The position numbers and the translations under genes are program-made. Source: DATLNF01 sp046590575 (GTDB lineage: Bacteria; Actinomycetota; Actinomycetes; BP-191). Taken from it: a stretch of DNA of 64,000 nucleotides. The first letter of the stretch is position 1. Each line of letters opens with the position of its first letter. Location of the stretch: positions 1 through 64,000 of the forward strand of contig JBKJUS010000107.1 in the NCBI GenBank assembly GCA_046590575.1, in the 5' to 3' direction. Shown one piece after another: positions 26,150 through 33,722 of the stretch. The notes beneath the pieces were generated by a model. The model had not been told where the DNA came from, did not search any database, and worked only from the letters and a program-made list of their open reading frames with translations.

Positions 26150-27073
26150 ATGCGTAGGTCCCGCCTAGCCCTTGCGGGCGCAATGACGGTCAGCGTCCTC
26201 GTCCTCCCTGCTGCGTCCGGCGCGGCCCCGGTGCAGAACGGGCTGCTGGTCTGCGGTGGCAATGGGGAGGCCGGCAACTCGGACGTCTACACCATGAATC
26301 CAGACGGCAGTGGGCTGCGCTTCCTCACCAACAACGAGGTGTCTGACAGCGACCCGTCGTGGTCCGCGGACGGCAAGCACATCGCGTTTTCAAGCAGTCG
26401 AGAGCTCGGCTCCGAGGCTTACCGGATGAAGGCCGACGGCAAGGCCCAGAGAATGCTCACGAAAAACGGCTCGGCGCCGGATACGTCCACCTCGTGGACC
26501 CGCGACGGCAAGCACATCGTATTCCAGAGCGCCCGCGACGGCGACTTCGAGGTCTACCGAATGAATGCCGACGGCACCAACCAGGTGAACCTCACTAACA
26601 GCCCCGACACCGAGGACAGCCTGCCGACGCTTTCGCCCGATGGCCGCAAGATCGCCTTCAACTCCACCCGCGACGACCCGCTCACCGACGTCTACGTGAT
26701 GAACATCGACGGCGCCGAAGTTACCCGCATCACGACGCTGCCCGGCCAGGATGCCGGCGCCTCGTGGTCGCCGGACGGCAAGCAGCTCGTCTTTCACAGC
26801 GGCGTGCCCGCCACGGTGCCCGGCGGCCTCGGCATCTTCCGGATGAACGCCGACGGCACCGGGCGCACCCGACTCACGCCGTTCCCGGACCGGTACTTCA
26901 ATGCGTTCGCGGTCTGGTCCCCTGACGGCAAGCGGATCGCGTGGACCAGCAACCGTAACGACGAGGGCGACTTCGAGGTCTACTCGATGAACGCCGCTGA
27001 CGGCAGCGATATCCGCCGCCTCACGAACAACGCCGGGTTCGACGGTCGCTGCGACTGGGCGCGCCGGCGCTGA
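26150..27073 (+). CDS. Secreted TolB-like PD40 beta-propeller protein
   Basis: 307 aa from the ATG at 26150 (AGGAG 8 nt upstream). The signal peptide is RRSRLALAGAMTVSVLVLPAASGAA. Repeats of about 45 aa follow, of the type WSADGKHIAFSS...YRMKADG, the hallmark of TolB/WD40-like PD40 propellers (DVYTMNPDG, EVYRMNADG, DVYVMNIDG, GIFRMNADG, EVYSMNA). About six blades are seen. Presumably an exported ligand or protein-binding scaffold. It is not part of a Tol-Pal locus here. Confidence 0.78.
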   Translation: MRRSRLALAGAMTVSVLVLPAASGAAPVQNGLLVCGGNGEAGNSDVYTMNPDGSGLRFLTNNEVSDSDPSWSADGKHIAFSSSRELGSEAYRMKADGKAQRMLTKNGSAPDTSTSWTRDGKHIVFQSARDGDFEVYRMNADGTNQVNLTNSPDTEDSLPTLSPDGRKIAFNSTRDDPLTDVYVMNIDGAEVTRITTLPGQDAGASWSPDGKQLVFHSGVPATVPGGLGIFRMNADGTGRTRLTPFPDRYFNAFAVWSPDGKRIAWTSNRNDEGDFEVYSMNAADGSDIRRLTNNAGFDGRCDWARRR

Positions 27074-27089
27074 TTCCTCGAGCGGGCAG

Positions 27090-27491
27090 TCAGCTCTTGG
27101 GTGGCACGGCGGTCTTCTGCGACTCGCCGGGCGCGGACTCGGTGACGAAGTGGTCGTAGCGGTCGATGAAGCCGTCGATGGTCCGTCGGGCCTCTCGCAG
27201 CGTGCCGGCCCAGGCGTGCAGCCAGTCGGTGCCCTCGTCGCTGAGTCGGTAGGTGCGTCGCGGCGGGCCGAGGTCAGAGCTCTCCCAGCCGGATTCGATG
27301 AGACCTTCTTGTTCCATCGCACGGAGAGAGCGGTAGAGACCCCCGGGGTCGTTGCGTCGGAATCCCAGGTCGGCGAGGCGCACGAGCAGGTCGTAGCCGT
27401 GCGACGGAGCCTCGCCGATGAGCAACAGGAGACAGGGGCGCAGGAAGTTGCGCGGTAGGCCTACCTGCAGGTCGTCGATGTCGCGGGTCAT
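27090..27491 (-). CDS. PadR-like transcriptional regulator
   Basis: 133 aa. The winged helix has CLLLLIGEAPSHGYDLLVRL, GGLYRSLRAMEQEGLIES and RTYRLSDEGTDWL. A C-terminal helix (TLREARRTIDGFIDRYDHF) is the usual dimerisation part. It lies 7 nt downstream of another winged-helix gene (27499) and next to the hydrogenase accessory genes, so it may regulate hydrogenase expression. Relative of the PadR protein at 21658. Confidence 0.78.
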   Translation of the reverse strand: MTRDIDDLQVGLPRNFLRPCLLLLIGEAPSHGYDLLVRLADLGFRRNDPGGLYRSLRAMEQEGLIESGWESSDLGPPRRTYRLSDEGTDWLHAWAGTLREARRTIDGFIDRYDHFVTESAPGESQKTAVPPKS

Positions 27492-27498
27492 GTCAGCC

Positions 27499-27891
27499 TC
27501 AGTGGTTGTGGGAGGGGTCGGCGAATCGTCGCTCGACGCAGGCTTCCGCCTCGTCCGGCGATGAGTGGCACCAGCAGTCCGCGCCGCACTCGCCGTGACC
27601 TGGCTTGGTCATGTCGGCGAAGTCCTCGGCAAAGACCCGCGCTCCGTGCGCCCGGCCAGTCTCGGTCAGTTCGTACAGACCGCCGAGGGAGTCGAGCAGA
27701 CCCTCCTCGACCAATCGGTCCAGGTAACGCACGCCGACCCCGGCTTCGACGCCGAGGAACCGCTGCAGTAGCGAGGGGTCGACCTGGTCGCCGAACCCCT
27801 CGCCACGGATCCAGTACATGAGTTGAAGGATCTCGTCGCGCCAGAAGAGGGCGCGCATGGCCTCGGACTTGGGCTGGTGCAGCTCGTCCAT
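27499..27891 (-). CDS. Winged-helix regulator with Cys-rich C-terminal tail
   Basis: 130 aa from the ATG at 27891 (GGAGG upstream). The N-terminal part is a winged helix (ALFWRDEILQLMYWIRGEGFGDQV, RYLDRLVEEGLLDSLGGLYELTETGR). The tail carries GECGADCWCH and a later Cys (EAEACVERR), four cysteines plus His that could bind a metal or Fe-S cluster and so sense redox or metal state. It is divergent from the NifU-like gene across 81 bp that contain a palindrome. Family name not certain. Confidence 0.65.
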   Translation of the reverse strand: MDELHQPKSEAMRALFWRDEILQLMYWIRGEGFGDQVDPSLLQRFLGVEAGVGVRYLDRLVEEGLLDSLGGLYELTETGRAHGARVFAEDFADMTKPGHGECGADCWCHSSPDEAEACVERRFADPSHNH

Positions 27892-27937
27892 GCAGGCCTC
27901 CGGCGTACGACGGCGTCGTCGCCGTGGCACGAGTCTA

Positions 27938-27952
27938 GATGTTTGACACATC
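27938..27952. promoter_or_regulatory. Candidate operator in a divergent regulator/NifU-like promoter
   Basis: GATGT-TTGAC-ACATC, a 15-bp inverted repeat overlapping a perfect plus-strand TTGACA (27943-27948). It is placed between a winged-helix regulator (start 27891, minus) and the hydrogenase accessory operon (start 27973, plus), which suits autoregulation. Confidence 0.4.
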
Positions 27953-27972
27953 GACAGCATAGGGTCGCTGTC

Positions 27973-28488
27973 ATGGACTTCGACGAGCTGGCCGGCCGCC
28001 TAGAGGTGATGTTAGGCGAGCTGGACAGCCTGCCGCCGGATACCCGGGACATGGTGTTCGTCTTTCTTGATGACCTCGACACGCTGCACCGTCGGGCGGT
28101 GACCGGGCTCGCGACCGGGATCGAGCCGGCCGCGTTGGACGCCATGCGCGAGCGGGACCCGGCCGTCGCGTGGCTCTGCCACGCCTACGGGCTGGGGGTC
28201 GACGAGATCGAGGCGGCGGAGGCGGCGCTCGAGTCGATCCGGCCCTACATCGAGAGCCATGGGGGCAAGGTCGAGGTGCTCGGGGCAGCCGAAGGCGTTG
28301 TGCGCCTGCGGATGTCGGGCAGCTGTGCCGGCTGCTCGGCGTCGGCCGTGACACTCAGCCAGGGCATCGAAGAGGCTCTGCGTGAGCACTTCCCGGGCTA
28401 TGCCGGCATGGAGGTGGCAGAAGACACCGCACCCAGTCATCCGCCGCCGGGCCCGACGCTGCTGCAGATCCAGCCGCGACCCACGTGA
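27973..28488 (+). CDS. NifU C-terminal-domain Fe-S protein of the hydrogenase locus
   Basis: 171 aa. Residues about 85-150 form a NifU C-terminal domain: IRPYIESHGGKVEVLGAAEGVVRLRMSGSCAGCSASAVTLSQGIEEAL, with the CAGC motif that carries a transferable [4Fe-4S] or [2Fe-2S] cluster. An extra helical N-terminal domain (about 1-80) is not part of NifU. Similar NifU-like genes are known beside actinobacterial high-affinity [NiFe]-hydrogenases, where they may supply the small-subunit clusters. Convergent with the maturation protease. Confidence 0.8.
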   Translation: MDFDELAGRLEVMLGELDSLPPDTRDMVFVFLDDLDTLHRRAVTGLATGIEPAALDAMRERDPAVAWLCHAYGLGVDEIEAAEAALESIRPYIESHGGKVEVLGAAEGVVRLRMSGSCAGCSASAVTLSQGIEEALREHFPGYAGMEVAEDTAPSHPPPGPTLLQIQPRPT

Positions 28489-28508
28489 GGGCGCTTCTGC
28501 ATGTGGCG

Positions 28509-29003
28509 TCAGCTCCAGGCGACGCCGGCCTCGGTCACGAGTCTGCGGACCTCAACCGCCGCCAGCGGCACCGCACGCCGTACGACGTGGGACAGCTCCT
28601 GCCCGACGCTCTGCGCGTCGACGGGCTGGCAGCCGACCAGCCAGCGCACGGCCGGCAGCACGCCGAGACCGCGGGCCAGCATCATCGCGCGCTCCGGAGT
28701 GGCGTAGTGCATGTCGCCGAGCTGGTCGTGACGCTCGGTCAGCGTCATCGCCCCGACGTCGACCACGGTCGGTTCGATCACCATCACGGTGCCCGGCGGC
28801 CGGCCGTGGTCGACCGCATCGACGATCACCAGGGCATCCGTGGTGTCGAAGAGCGCCTGGACGAGGTGAATGCCGCCGATGCCGATCTCCATGACTCGGA
28901 CTCCCTCCGGGACGCCGAGGTCGATCAGATGGTGCGCGACCGCACAGCCGAATCCGTCGTCGCTTCGCAGCACGTTGCCGACGCCGGCGACCAGGATGTT
29001 CAT
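28509..29003 (-). CDS. Hydrogenase maturation protease (HyaD/HupD family)
   Basis: 164 aa, the normal size of the family. GVGNVLRSDDGFG holds the first Ni-sensing acidic ligand (Asp in place of Glu16 of HybD), IVDAVDHGRPPGT holds the second (Asp62 equivalent), and MHYATPERAMML supplies the His. These proteases remove the C-terminal peptide of the large subunit after Ni insertion. The target here is most likely the tail after DPCMPCTTH of the large subunit at 31793. All three ligands are present, unlike the second homologue at 31029. Confidence 0.85.
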   Translation of the reverse strand: MNILVAGVGNVLRSDDGFGCAVAHHLIDLGVPEGVRVMEIGIGGIHLVQALFDTTDALVIVDAVDHGRPPGTVMVIEPTVVDVGAMTLTERHDQLGDMHYATPERAMMLARGLGVLPAVRWLVGCQPVDAQSVGQELSHVVRRAVPLAAVEVRRLVTEAGVAWS

Positions 29004-29044
29004 CTGCGCAGAATAGGGATTGCGATGGCTCGGGTAGGGACGCG

Positions 29045-30283
29045 ATGACCAGCGAGGCGATGCCGCTGGACGACACGGTGACTCAGCTGCGCAGCGACCT
29101 GCTGCGCTTCCCTGCCGACCGTTACCCCGTGCAGCATGCGACCGCGCAGTTCCACCTCGGCGTGATGCTCACCAACGCCGCGCGAGTCGAGGAGGCGGAC
29201 ACGGCGCTGCAAGTTGCCGTCGAGCTCTTCGACCCGGCCGTGCTCCCCGGGGAGCACGGCAAGGCGCTCAACGCGTGGGGTGCTGCGCTGCGCATGGCCG
29301 GCCGCTTCGACGAGGCAGCCGCCGCCTTTGCCTCGGCCGCGGCTGCGCTGAAGACTGCGGGGCTGACCCCCGAGCGCGGTGCCGCCCTGTTCAACCTGGG
29401 CCTGGTTTTCCGCGACCTCGGGCTCGACCACAAGGCCGCAGGGGCGTGGGCGAAGGCCCGAGACCACCTCGACCCTGAGGTCGTCCCGGCCCAGGCGGCC
29501 GCCGTCCTGCGCGAGCTGGGCGTGCTGCGGCTGCACCTGGGGGACTTCGACGGCGCGCACGACGTGCTGACGAAAGCCGTCGAGCTCGCCATGCGCGCCT
29601 CCGACGAGTTCGGCCTCGCTGCCGCGTCGAACGCGCTGGGACTAGTCGAGCTGGCCCGCGGCCGACCCGAGAATGCGGTGACCGCTTTTCGGGACGTGGT
29701 CGCGGCCCATCCGCGCTCCGTGCGACCTGACGGATACGCGATGGGGAAGGCTAACCTCGCGCTGGCCCACGAGCAGGCAGGGGAGCCCGAGCGCGCTCGA
29801 CTGGCCGCGCGGCAGGCGCTCGGCTCACCGGTCATTCCCGACGCGGTGCGCCAGCAGGCGCTCGCCCTGCTCGGGCGGGTCGGCGACGCGCCCGGCGGGA
29901 TCTTCGCGGCCCTCGACGACGAGCGGATGGACCGGTGGCCGGCGCTGGTGCGCGAGGAGCTAGTCCGCTGGGTCGATGCCGACGAGACGGAACGTGTCGC
30001 GGAGAGCGCTGCCTGGATCGAGGGCCAGCTGGTCCGCCGCGAGGCCGCGCCGGACCTCGTCGAGGCGTGGCTGAACGCGCTGCTCGAGCTCCCGCCAGAG
30101 GCGATGCGGGCCGTCATGCACAGCACGCTGACCGCACTGGCGGATCGCGAGGAGGAGCACATCGCTCGATTCCGATCGGTGGTGATGCGTACGACGGCCC
30201 GCTTCCACGTCCCGCAGATGCAACGGCTCGAGGACAGTTTCAGCCGCATCAGCGAGGAGCTGGGCCAAGATCCATGGACCTAG
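29045..30283 (+). CDS. TPR-repeat protein of the hydrogenase locus
   Basis: 412 aa, almost wholly helical, with tetratricopeptide-like repeats (e.g. ATAQFHLGVMLTNAARVEEADTAL, GKALNAWGAALRMAGRFDEAAAAF, GAALFNLGLVFRDLGLDHKAAGAW, AAVLRELGVLRLHLGDFDGAHDVL). The C-terminal ~120 aa are a separate helical domain. The ATG at 29045 lies 41 bp from the divergent protease start. A TPR protein in this position is likely a scaffold for hydrogenase assembly; no direct evidence. Confidence 0.75.
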   Translation: MTSEAMPLDDTVTQLRSDLLRFPADRYPVQHATAQFHLGVMLTNAARVEEADTALQVAVELFDPAVLPGEHGKALNAWGAALRMAGRFDEAAAAFASAAAALKTAGLTPERGAALFNLGLVFRDLGLDHKAAGAWAKARDHLDPEVVPAQAAAVLRELGVLRLHLGDFDGAHDVLTKAVELAMRASDEFGLAAASNALGLVELARGRPENAVTAFRDVVAAHPRSVRPDGYAMGKANLALAHEQAGEPERARLAARQALGSPVIPDAVRQQALALLGRVGDAPGGIFAALDDERMDRWPALVREELVRWVDADETERVAESAAWIEGQLVRREAAPDLVEAWLNALLELPPEAMRAVMHSTLTALADREEEHIARFRSVVMRTTARFHVPQMQRLEDSFSRISEELGQDPWT

Positions 30284-30287
30284 CCCC

Positions 30288-31142
30288 GTGGACCTAGACG
30301 AGGATCTGAGCAGTGACGTGCTCGAGCGCGCGATGCCGGGTCGAGCGCTCCGCTGCTATCCAGCGATGCTCTCGACGGAGTCCGACGCGCTCGGCTGGGC
30401 GAGGTCCGGGGGGCCAGCCGGTGCCGTCGTTGTTGCGGGCTACCAGGCATCACCGAGGGGGCGCGCCGGACTGACCTGGGAGGTACGTCCAGGGCTCGAC
30501 CTGGGCTTCTCGCTCGTGCTTCGGCCGACGCTGACCAGTCAACGGGAGGGCTGGGTCTACTCCACCTCCCTCCTCGGCGTCTGTGACGTGCTGGGCCAGG
30601 ACCTGACGCTCAGCTGGCCGGACGAGGTCTATCAGGGAACGCGCCGGGTGGCGGCCATCGGGGCCCATGTCGAGCTCGGTCCGGACGGCGTGGCCTGGGC
30701 GGTCGTCAATGTCCTGGTGCCAGACGTCTCTCCACCTCGCGGACGGCTGCTGGCTGAGCTCGTCGGAGCCATCGAGGCGCGGGCCCTTGCCGACCCCGAC
30801 GGAACGCTCGCCGACTACAACGCCCGATGCGACACCATCGGCCGCGCGGTCTGCGCTCGGCTCATCCCGATGGGCTCTGCCGGGCCACAGGTGCGCGGCA
30901 CGGCAGTGACCACACTGGCGGACGGGGCGCTGGTCATCCTCACCGCGAAGGGCAACCGGGTCGCCGTACCGCCGCACAACCTCGGGCTCCTCGACGACCT
31001 GTCGGAGGCCGGGTTGGCTGCCTCGGCACTAGACCTGAGATTCGAGCGGCTGCAGCCGGTCGATCTCCTCGATGAGCGCCCACCACAGGCCCCAGTCGAC
31101 GTGGTCCATCCCCTCGCCGGTGAGCCCCTCGGCGATCTGTAG
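30288..31142 (+). CDS. Biotin-protein-ligase-fold protein of the hydrogenase locus
   Basis: 284 aa. Residues about 40-150 follow the BPL/LplA pattern: VVVAGYQASPRGRAGLTWEVRPGLDLGFSLVLRP corresponds to the TAGRGRxGRxW stretch, LSWPDEV to KWPNDV, RRVAAIG to the lysine region RKLAGIL, and AVVNVLVP to GIGINV. The Lys that contacts biotinyl-AMP in BirA is Arg here, so ligase activity is doubtful. A small C-terminal beta domain (LADGALVILTAKGNRVAVPP) resembles the BPL C-terminal domain. The GTG start lies 4 nt after the TPR gene stop. The last 114 bp overlap the convergent gene at 31029. It may bind a small acyl or cofactor during hydrogenase maturation. Confidence 0.6.
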   Translation: MDLDEDLSSDVLERAMPGRALRCYPAMLSTESDALGWARSGGPAGAVVVAGYQASPRGRAGLTWEVRPGLDLGFSLVLRPTLTSQREGWVYSTSLLGVCDVLGQDLTLSWPDEVYQGTRRVAAIGAHVELGPDGVAWAVVNVLVPDVSPPRGRLLAELVGAIEARALADPDGTLADYNARCDTIGRAVCARLIPMGSAGPQVRGTAVTTLADGALVILTAKGNRVAVPPHNLGLLDDLSEAGLAASALDLRFERLQPVDLLDERPPQAPVDVVHPLAGEPLGDL

Positions 31143-31796
31143 GCGCAGCCGGTCGCGGAGGGCGAACGTCGTACCCCAGCGCCCGTCATCGTCGAGAGTG
31201 CGCAGCTCGTCGAGCAGCGCACGGAGGGTGACGACCGCTGGGACCTCCTCGAGGCGGTCCCCCTCGACCAGCCCACGAAGCACAGTGGCGAGGCTCAGCA
31301 GGGGAGTGCGGCGCACCTCGGCCCGAACCAGCTCCAGCACCTCCGGCAGGGCGGCCTGGGCCAGCGGGGACAGCCGTTCGGCCAGCCGGCCGTTGACGCG
31401 GTCGTCGGCTGGCTCGACCTCGATCGCCACCGTGCGCTCCGGCAGCCGACCCAGGCCCGCGCAGACCTCGACGAGCAGGTCGATGGTGACGTAGCCGGTG
31501 CCGGCGTCGTTCATCGCGAGCTGCACCTCGGCGGGTGACAGGTGCAGATCGCGCACCCGGCGCCGGGTGACCGTCCCGGGCGGTAGCCCACGCGGAATGG
31601 CTCCGACCAGGATCAAGCCCTCCGGACACAGCTCCTCGAGGCGCTGTGCTACGGCAAGCGCGCCGTAGTGCAGCTCCTCGACCAGAGCGAGCGGCCCGAG
31701 GTCCTCGCCGGCGAGCATCTCCACCGCGACTCGACCGAGGTCGAGGTCGCCCTGCAGCAGCTCGCCGACGCCGCCGACGAGGACCGACGGGCTCAG
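31029..31796 (-). CDS. Divergent second maturation-protease-like protein, apparent non-AUG start
   Basis: About 255 aa if translation begins at CTG 31796, which overlaps the large-subunit stop (CTGA). Homology to the HyaD/HupD N-terminus (VLVGGVGELLQGD) starts there, whereas the first ATG/GTG/TTG (GTG at 31724) would remove it. The second Ni ligand position is Gly (ILVGAIPRGLPPGT instead of xxDAxxxxxxPGT). A His candidate remains (DLHLSPAEVQ). About 90 aa are added at the C-terminus (helical, RTPLLSLATVLRGLVEGD...). Probably a large-subunit-binding chaperone rather than an active protease. The 3' end overlaps the convergent gene at 30288. Confidence 0.65.
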   Translation of the reverse strand: MSPSVLVGGVGELLQGDLDLGRVAVEMLAGEDLGPLALVEELHYGALAVAQRLEELCPEGLILVGAIPRGLPPGTVTRRRVRDLHLSPAEVQLAMNDAGTGYVTIDLLVEVCAGLGRLPERTVAIEVEPADDRVNGRLAERLSPLAQAALPEVLELVRAEVRRTPLLSLATVLRGLVEGDRLEEVPAVVTLRALLDELRTLDDDGRWGTTFALRDRLRLQIAEGLTGEGMDHVDWGLWWALIEEIDRLQPLESQV

Positions 31797-33694
31797 TCGG
31801 CGCCGCAGGAGCAGGTGTTGACCTCGCGCACGACGGTGCCGTCACCGGTGTCGACGTGCGTCGTACACGGCATGCACGGGTCGAAGCTACGGATCGCCCG
31901 GAGCATGTCGATCGAGGTGAACTTGGACGGGTCGGAGACGTCTTCGATGATCGGCGTGTTCATCACGGCCTCCTCGTACGGACCTGGCTGGTCCCACGGG
32001 TCGCGCGGCGACGCGTTGATCGTCGAGGGTGTGCAGATCTGGTAGTTGGTGATCTTGCCCTTGTCCATAACCATGTGGTGCGTGAGCCAGCCGCGGCCGG
32101 CCCCCCACCAGCCGACGCTGATCTGCTCGTCCTTGGGGATGTGCTTGTCCAGCTCGTCCGGGGGAATCGCGGCGACCTGACGCTCGCCGGACTTGAACAG
32201 CTTGTAGGCCTCCAGCAGGCTGATCAGGCCGACGAGCTGCGAGAACACGTAGTGGTAGGCCCGACCGCGGTTGCGCTCCAGGGCGTTCCAGTGCTCCGGG
32301 ATGTGCCACTCGACCTCGAGCTCCGGCGTCAGACCCTTGGGGATGAACATCCGCAGGCTGTGGCCGGTGGACTCGATGTAGTCGTTCTGCGGGATCTTCT
32401 GCGCCATGGCGGTCATGAACAGCCGGGCGTAGCAGCCGGCCTCCACCACCTCGCGGTCCCATCGCGGCGCGCAGGACCAGGTGTACTTGTCCTTCCAGGA
32501 CCGCTCACCCGGCTTGGGGATCGTCACCTTGTTCCAGGGGTGGTACGGGCTGATCGGGTTGCCGAGCGGGTCGGTGGGGTAGCGGTCGCCCTTCCACTGC
32601 TCGTAGTAGGAGTGCTCGATGAACTCCTCCCACCCGATGTTGATGTCAGTCAGGCGCGTGGTGCGCAGCTTGCCGTCGATGATGACGCCGGGAGTGGAGA
32701 AGCGCTTCTCACCCCACTCGTTGCAGTTCTCATACGTCGCGTCGTAGGCGTAGGGGTCGTCCCAGAAGCCCGGGTCGATGAGGTTGACCTTGCGGGCACC
32801 GACCTGGGTGTAGCGCTCGTCGCACTCGTAGAAGAAGTCCGGGATGTCGTTCCACACCGCGAGCATCCGCTGGGCGTAGTCGAAGAGCCGACCCAGCTTG
32901 GCCTGGTACTCGTTCAGGGTCTGCAGCGTGACGGTGGACGAAACGCCGCCGGGCACCACGGTCTGCGGGTGCGGGTACTTGCCGGCGAGAATCACGAACA
33001 TCTCACGGGAGAAACGGGTGAACTCCAGGCCCTCGCGGTAGAGCGACCCGGTGAGCGGGTTGAGGGCGACCATCAGGTCGGCCATGGTCTTGAAGCCGTG
33101 CTGACGCACCCCCGGGCAGAGCCACTTCTCGGCCTTTGGCCAGAGCTCGGGGTTGACCGCCTTGATGACGGCCTCGGAGTAGTCAGGTCCGCAGAGCAGG
33201 TAGAGGTGCAGCGGGTTGTCGTAGCCCATCTCCGCGGCTTCCTGCATGTTGCGGATGACGGTGCCCAGTGGCGGCGGCTTAAGGCCCATCGCCATCTCGA
33301 TGGCATAGGCCGCGGCGTGCGCGTGCACTCCGCCGCACACCCCGCACGCGCGGGATGATACGAAGATCGCGTCCCGCGGGTCACGGCCCATGAGGATGAT
33401 CTCGTAGCCGCGGAAGAGCGTGGCCTGCGAGTGCGCGTCCAGATAGCGCTTGTTCTTCATGTCCGCGGTGACGTGGATGGCCAGCGCGCCGGCGACCCGG
33501 GTGACCGGGTCCATGTTGAGGTCCTTGATGTGGCCGTTGCGGGCCATCAGCTTCTGGATCTGCGCCTCGCGGTCGGCATCGGTCATGTCGACGGAAGGCT
33601 TGGCGATCTCTACGTCGTACGGATTGGGAATGCCTCCGCGCAAGGACGCCGAGCCGCTGGAGTCGAAGTCAACGAGCAGGTTCTTGAAGCACAT
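31793..33694 (-). CDS. hhyL: [NiFe]-hydrogenase large subunit, high-affinity actinobacterial (group 1h-like) type
   Basis: 633 aa. The four Ni ligands are in the L1 motif R115-A-C117-G-V-C120-GGV-H124 and the L2 motif D605-P-C607-M-P-C610-TTH613. A 20-residue C-terminal extension after H613 is the expected cleavage substrate of the maturation protease. There is no Sec at the L2 position. The overall length and sequence style fit the oxygen-tolerant, atmospheric-H2-oxidising enzymes of streptomycetes, rhodococci and mycobacteria (Hhy/Huc). It lies 28 bp downstream of the small-subunit gene. It probably oxidises trace H2 and feeds electrons to the respiratory chain. Confidence 0.92.
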   Translation of the reverse strand: MCFKNLLVDFDSSGSASLRGGIPNPYDVEIAKPSVDMTDADREAQIQKLMARNGHIKDLNMDPVTRVAGALAIHVTADMKNKRYLDAHSQATLFRGYEIILMGRDPRDAIFVSSRACGVCGGVHAHAAAYAIEMAMGLKPPPLGTVIRNMQEAAEMGYDNPLHLYLLCGPDYSEAVIKAVNPELWPKAEKWLCPGVRQHGFKTMADLMVALNPLTGSLYREGLEFTRFSREMFVILAGKYPHPQTVVPGGVSSTVTLQTLNEYQAKLGRLFDYAQRMLAVWNDIPDFFYECDERYTQVGARKVNLIDPGFWDDPYAYDATYENCNEWGEKRFSTPGVIIDGKLRTTRLTDINIGWEEFIEHSYYEQWKGDRYPTDPLGNPISPYHPWNKVTIPKPGERSWKDKYTWSCAPRWDREVVEAGCYARLFMTAMAQKIPQNDYIESTGHSLRMFIPKGLTPELEVEWHIPEHWNALERNRGRAYHYVFSQLVGLISLLEAYKLFKSGERQVAAIPPDELDKHIPKDEQISVGWWGAGRGWLTHHMVMDKGKITNYQICTPSTINASPRDPWDQPGPYEEAVMNTPIIEDVSDPSKFTSIDMLRAIRSFDPCMPCTTHVDTGDGTVVREVNTCSCGAD

Positions 33695-33722
33695 GGGCTA
33701 AGGGCTCCTTCGTGCGCTGGGA

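Noticed and set aside
31646..33358. 570-codon open frame antisense to the hydrogenase large subunit
   Set aside because: Shadow of a strongly conserved gene; no recognisable motif or start signal.
31793..33694. [NiFeSe]-hydrogenase
   Set aside because: The C-terminal ligand motif is DPCMPC with normal Cys codons, and no in-frame TGA occurs in the large subunit.
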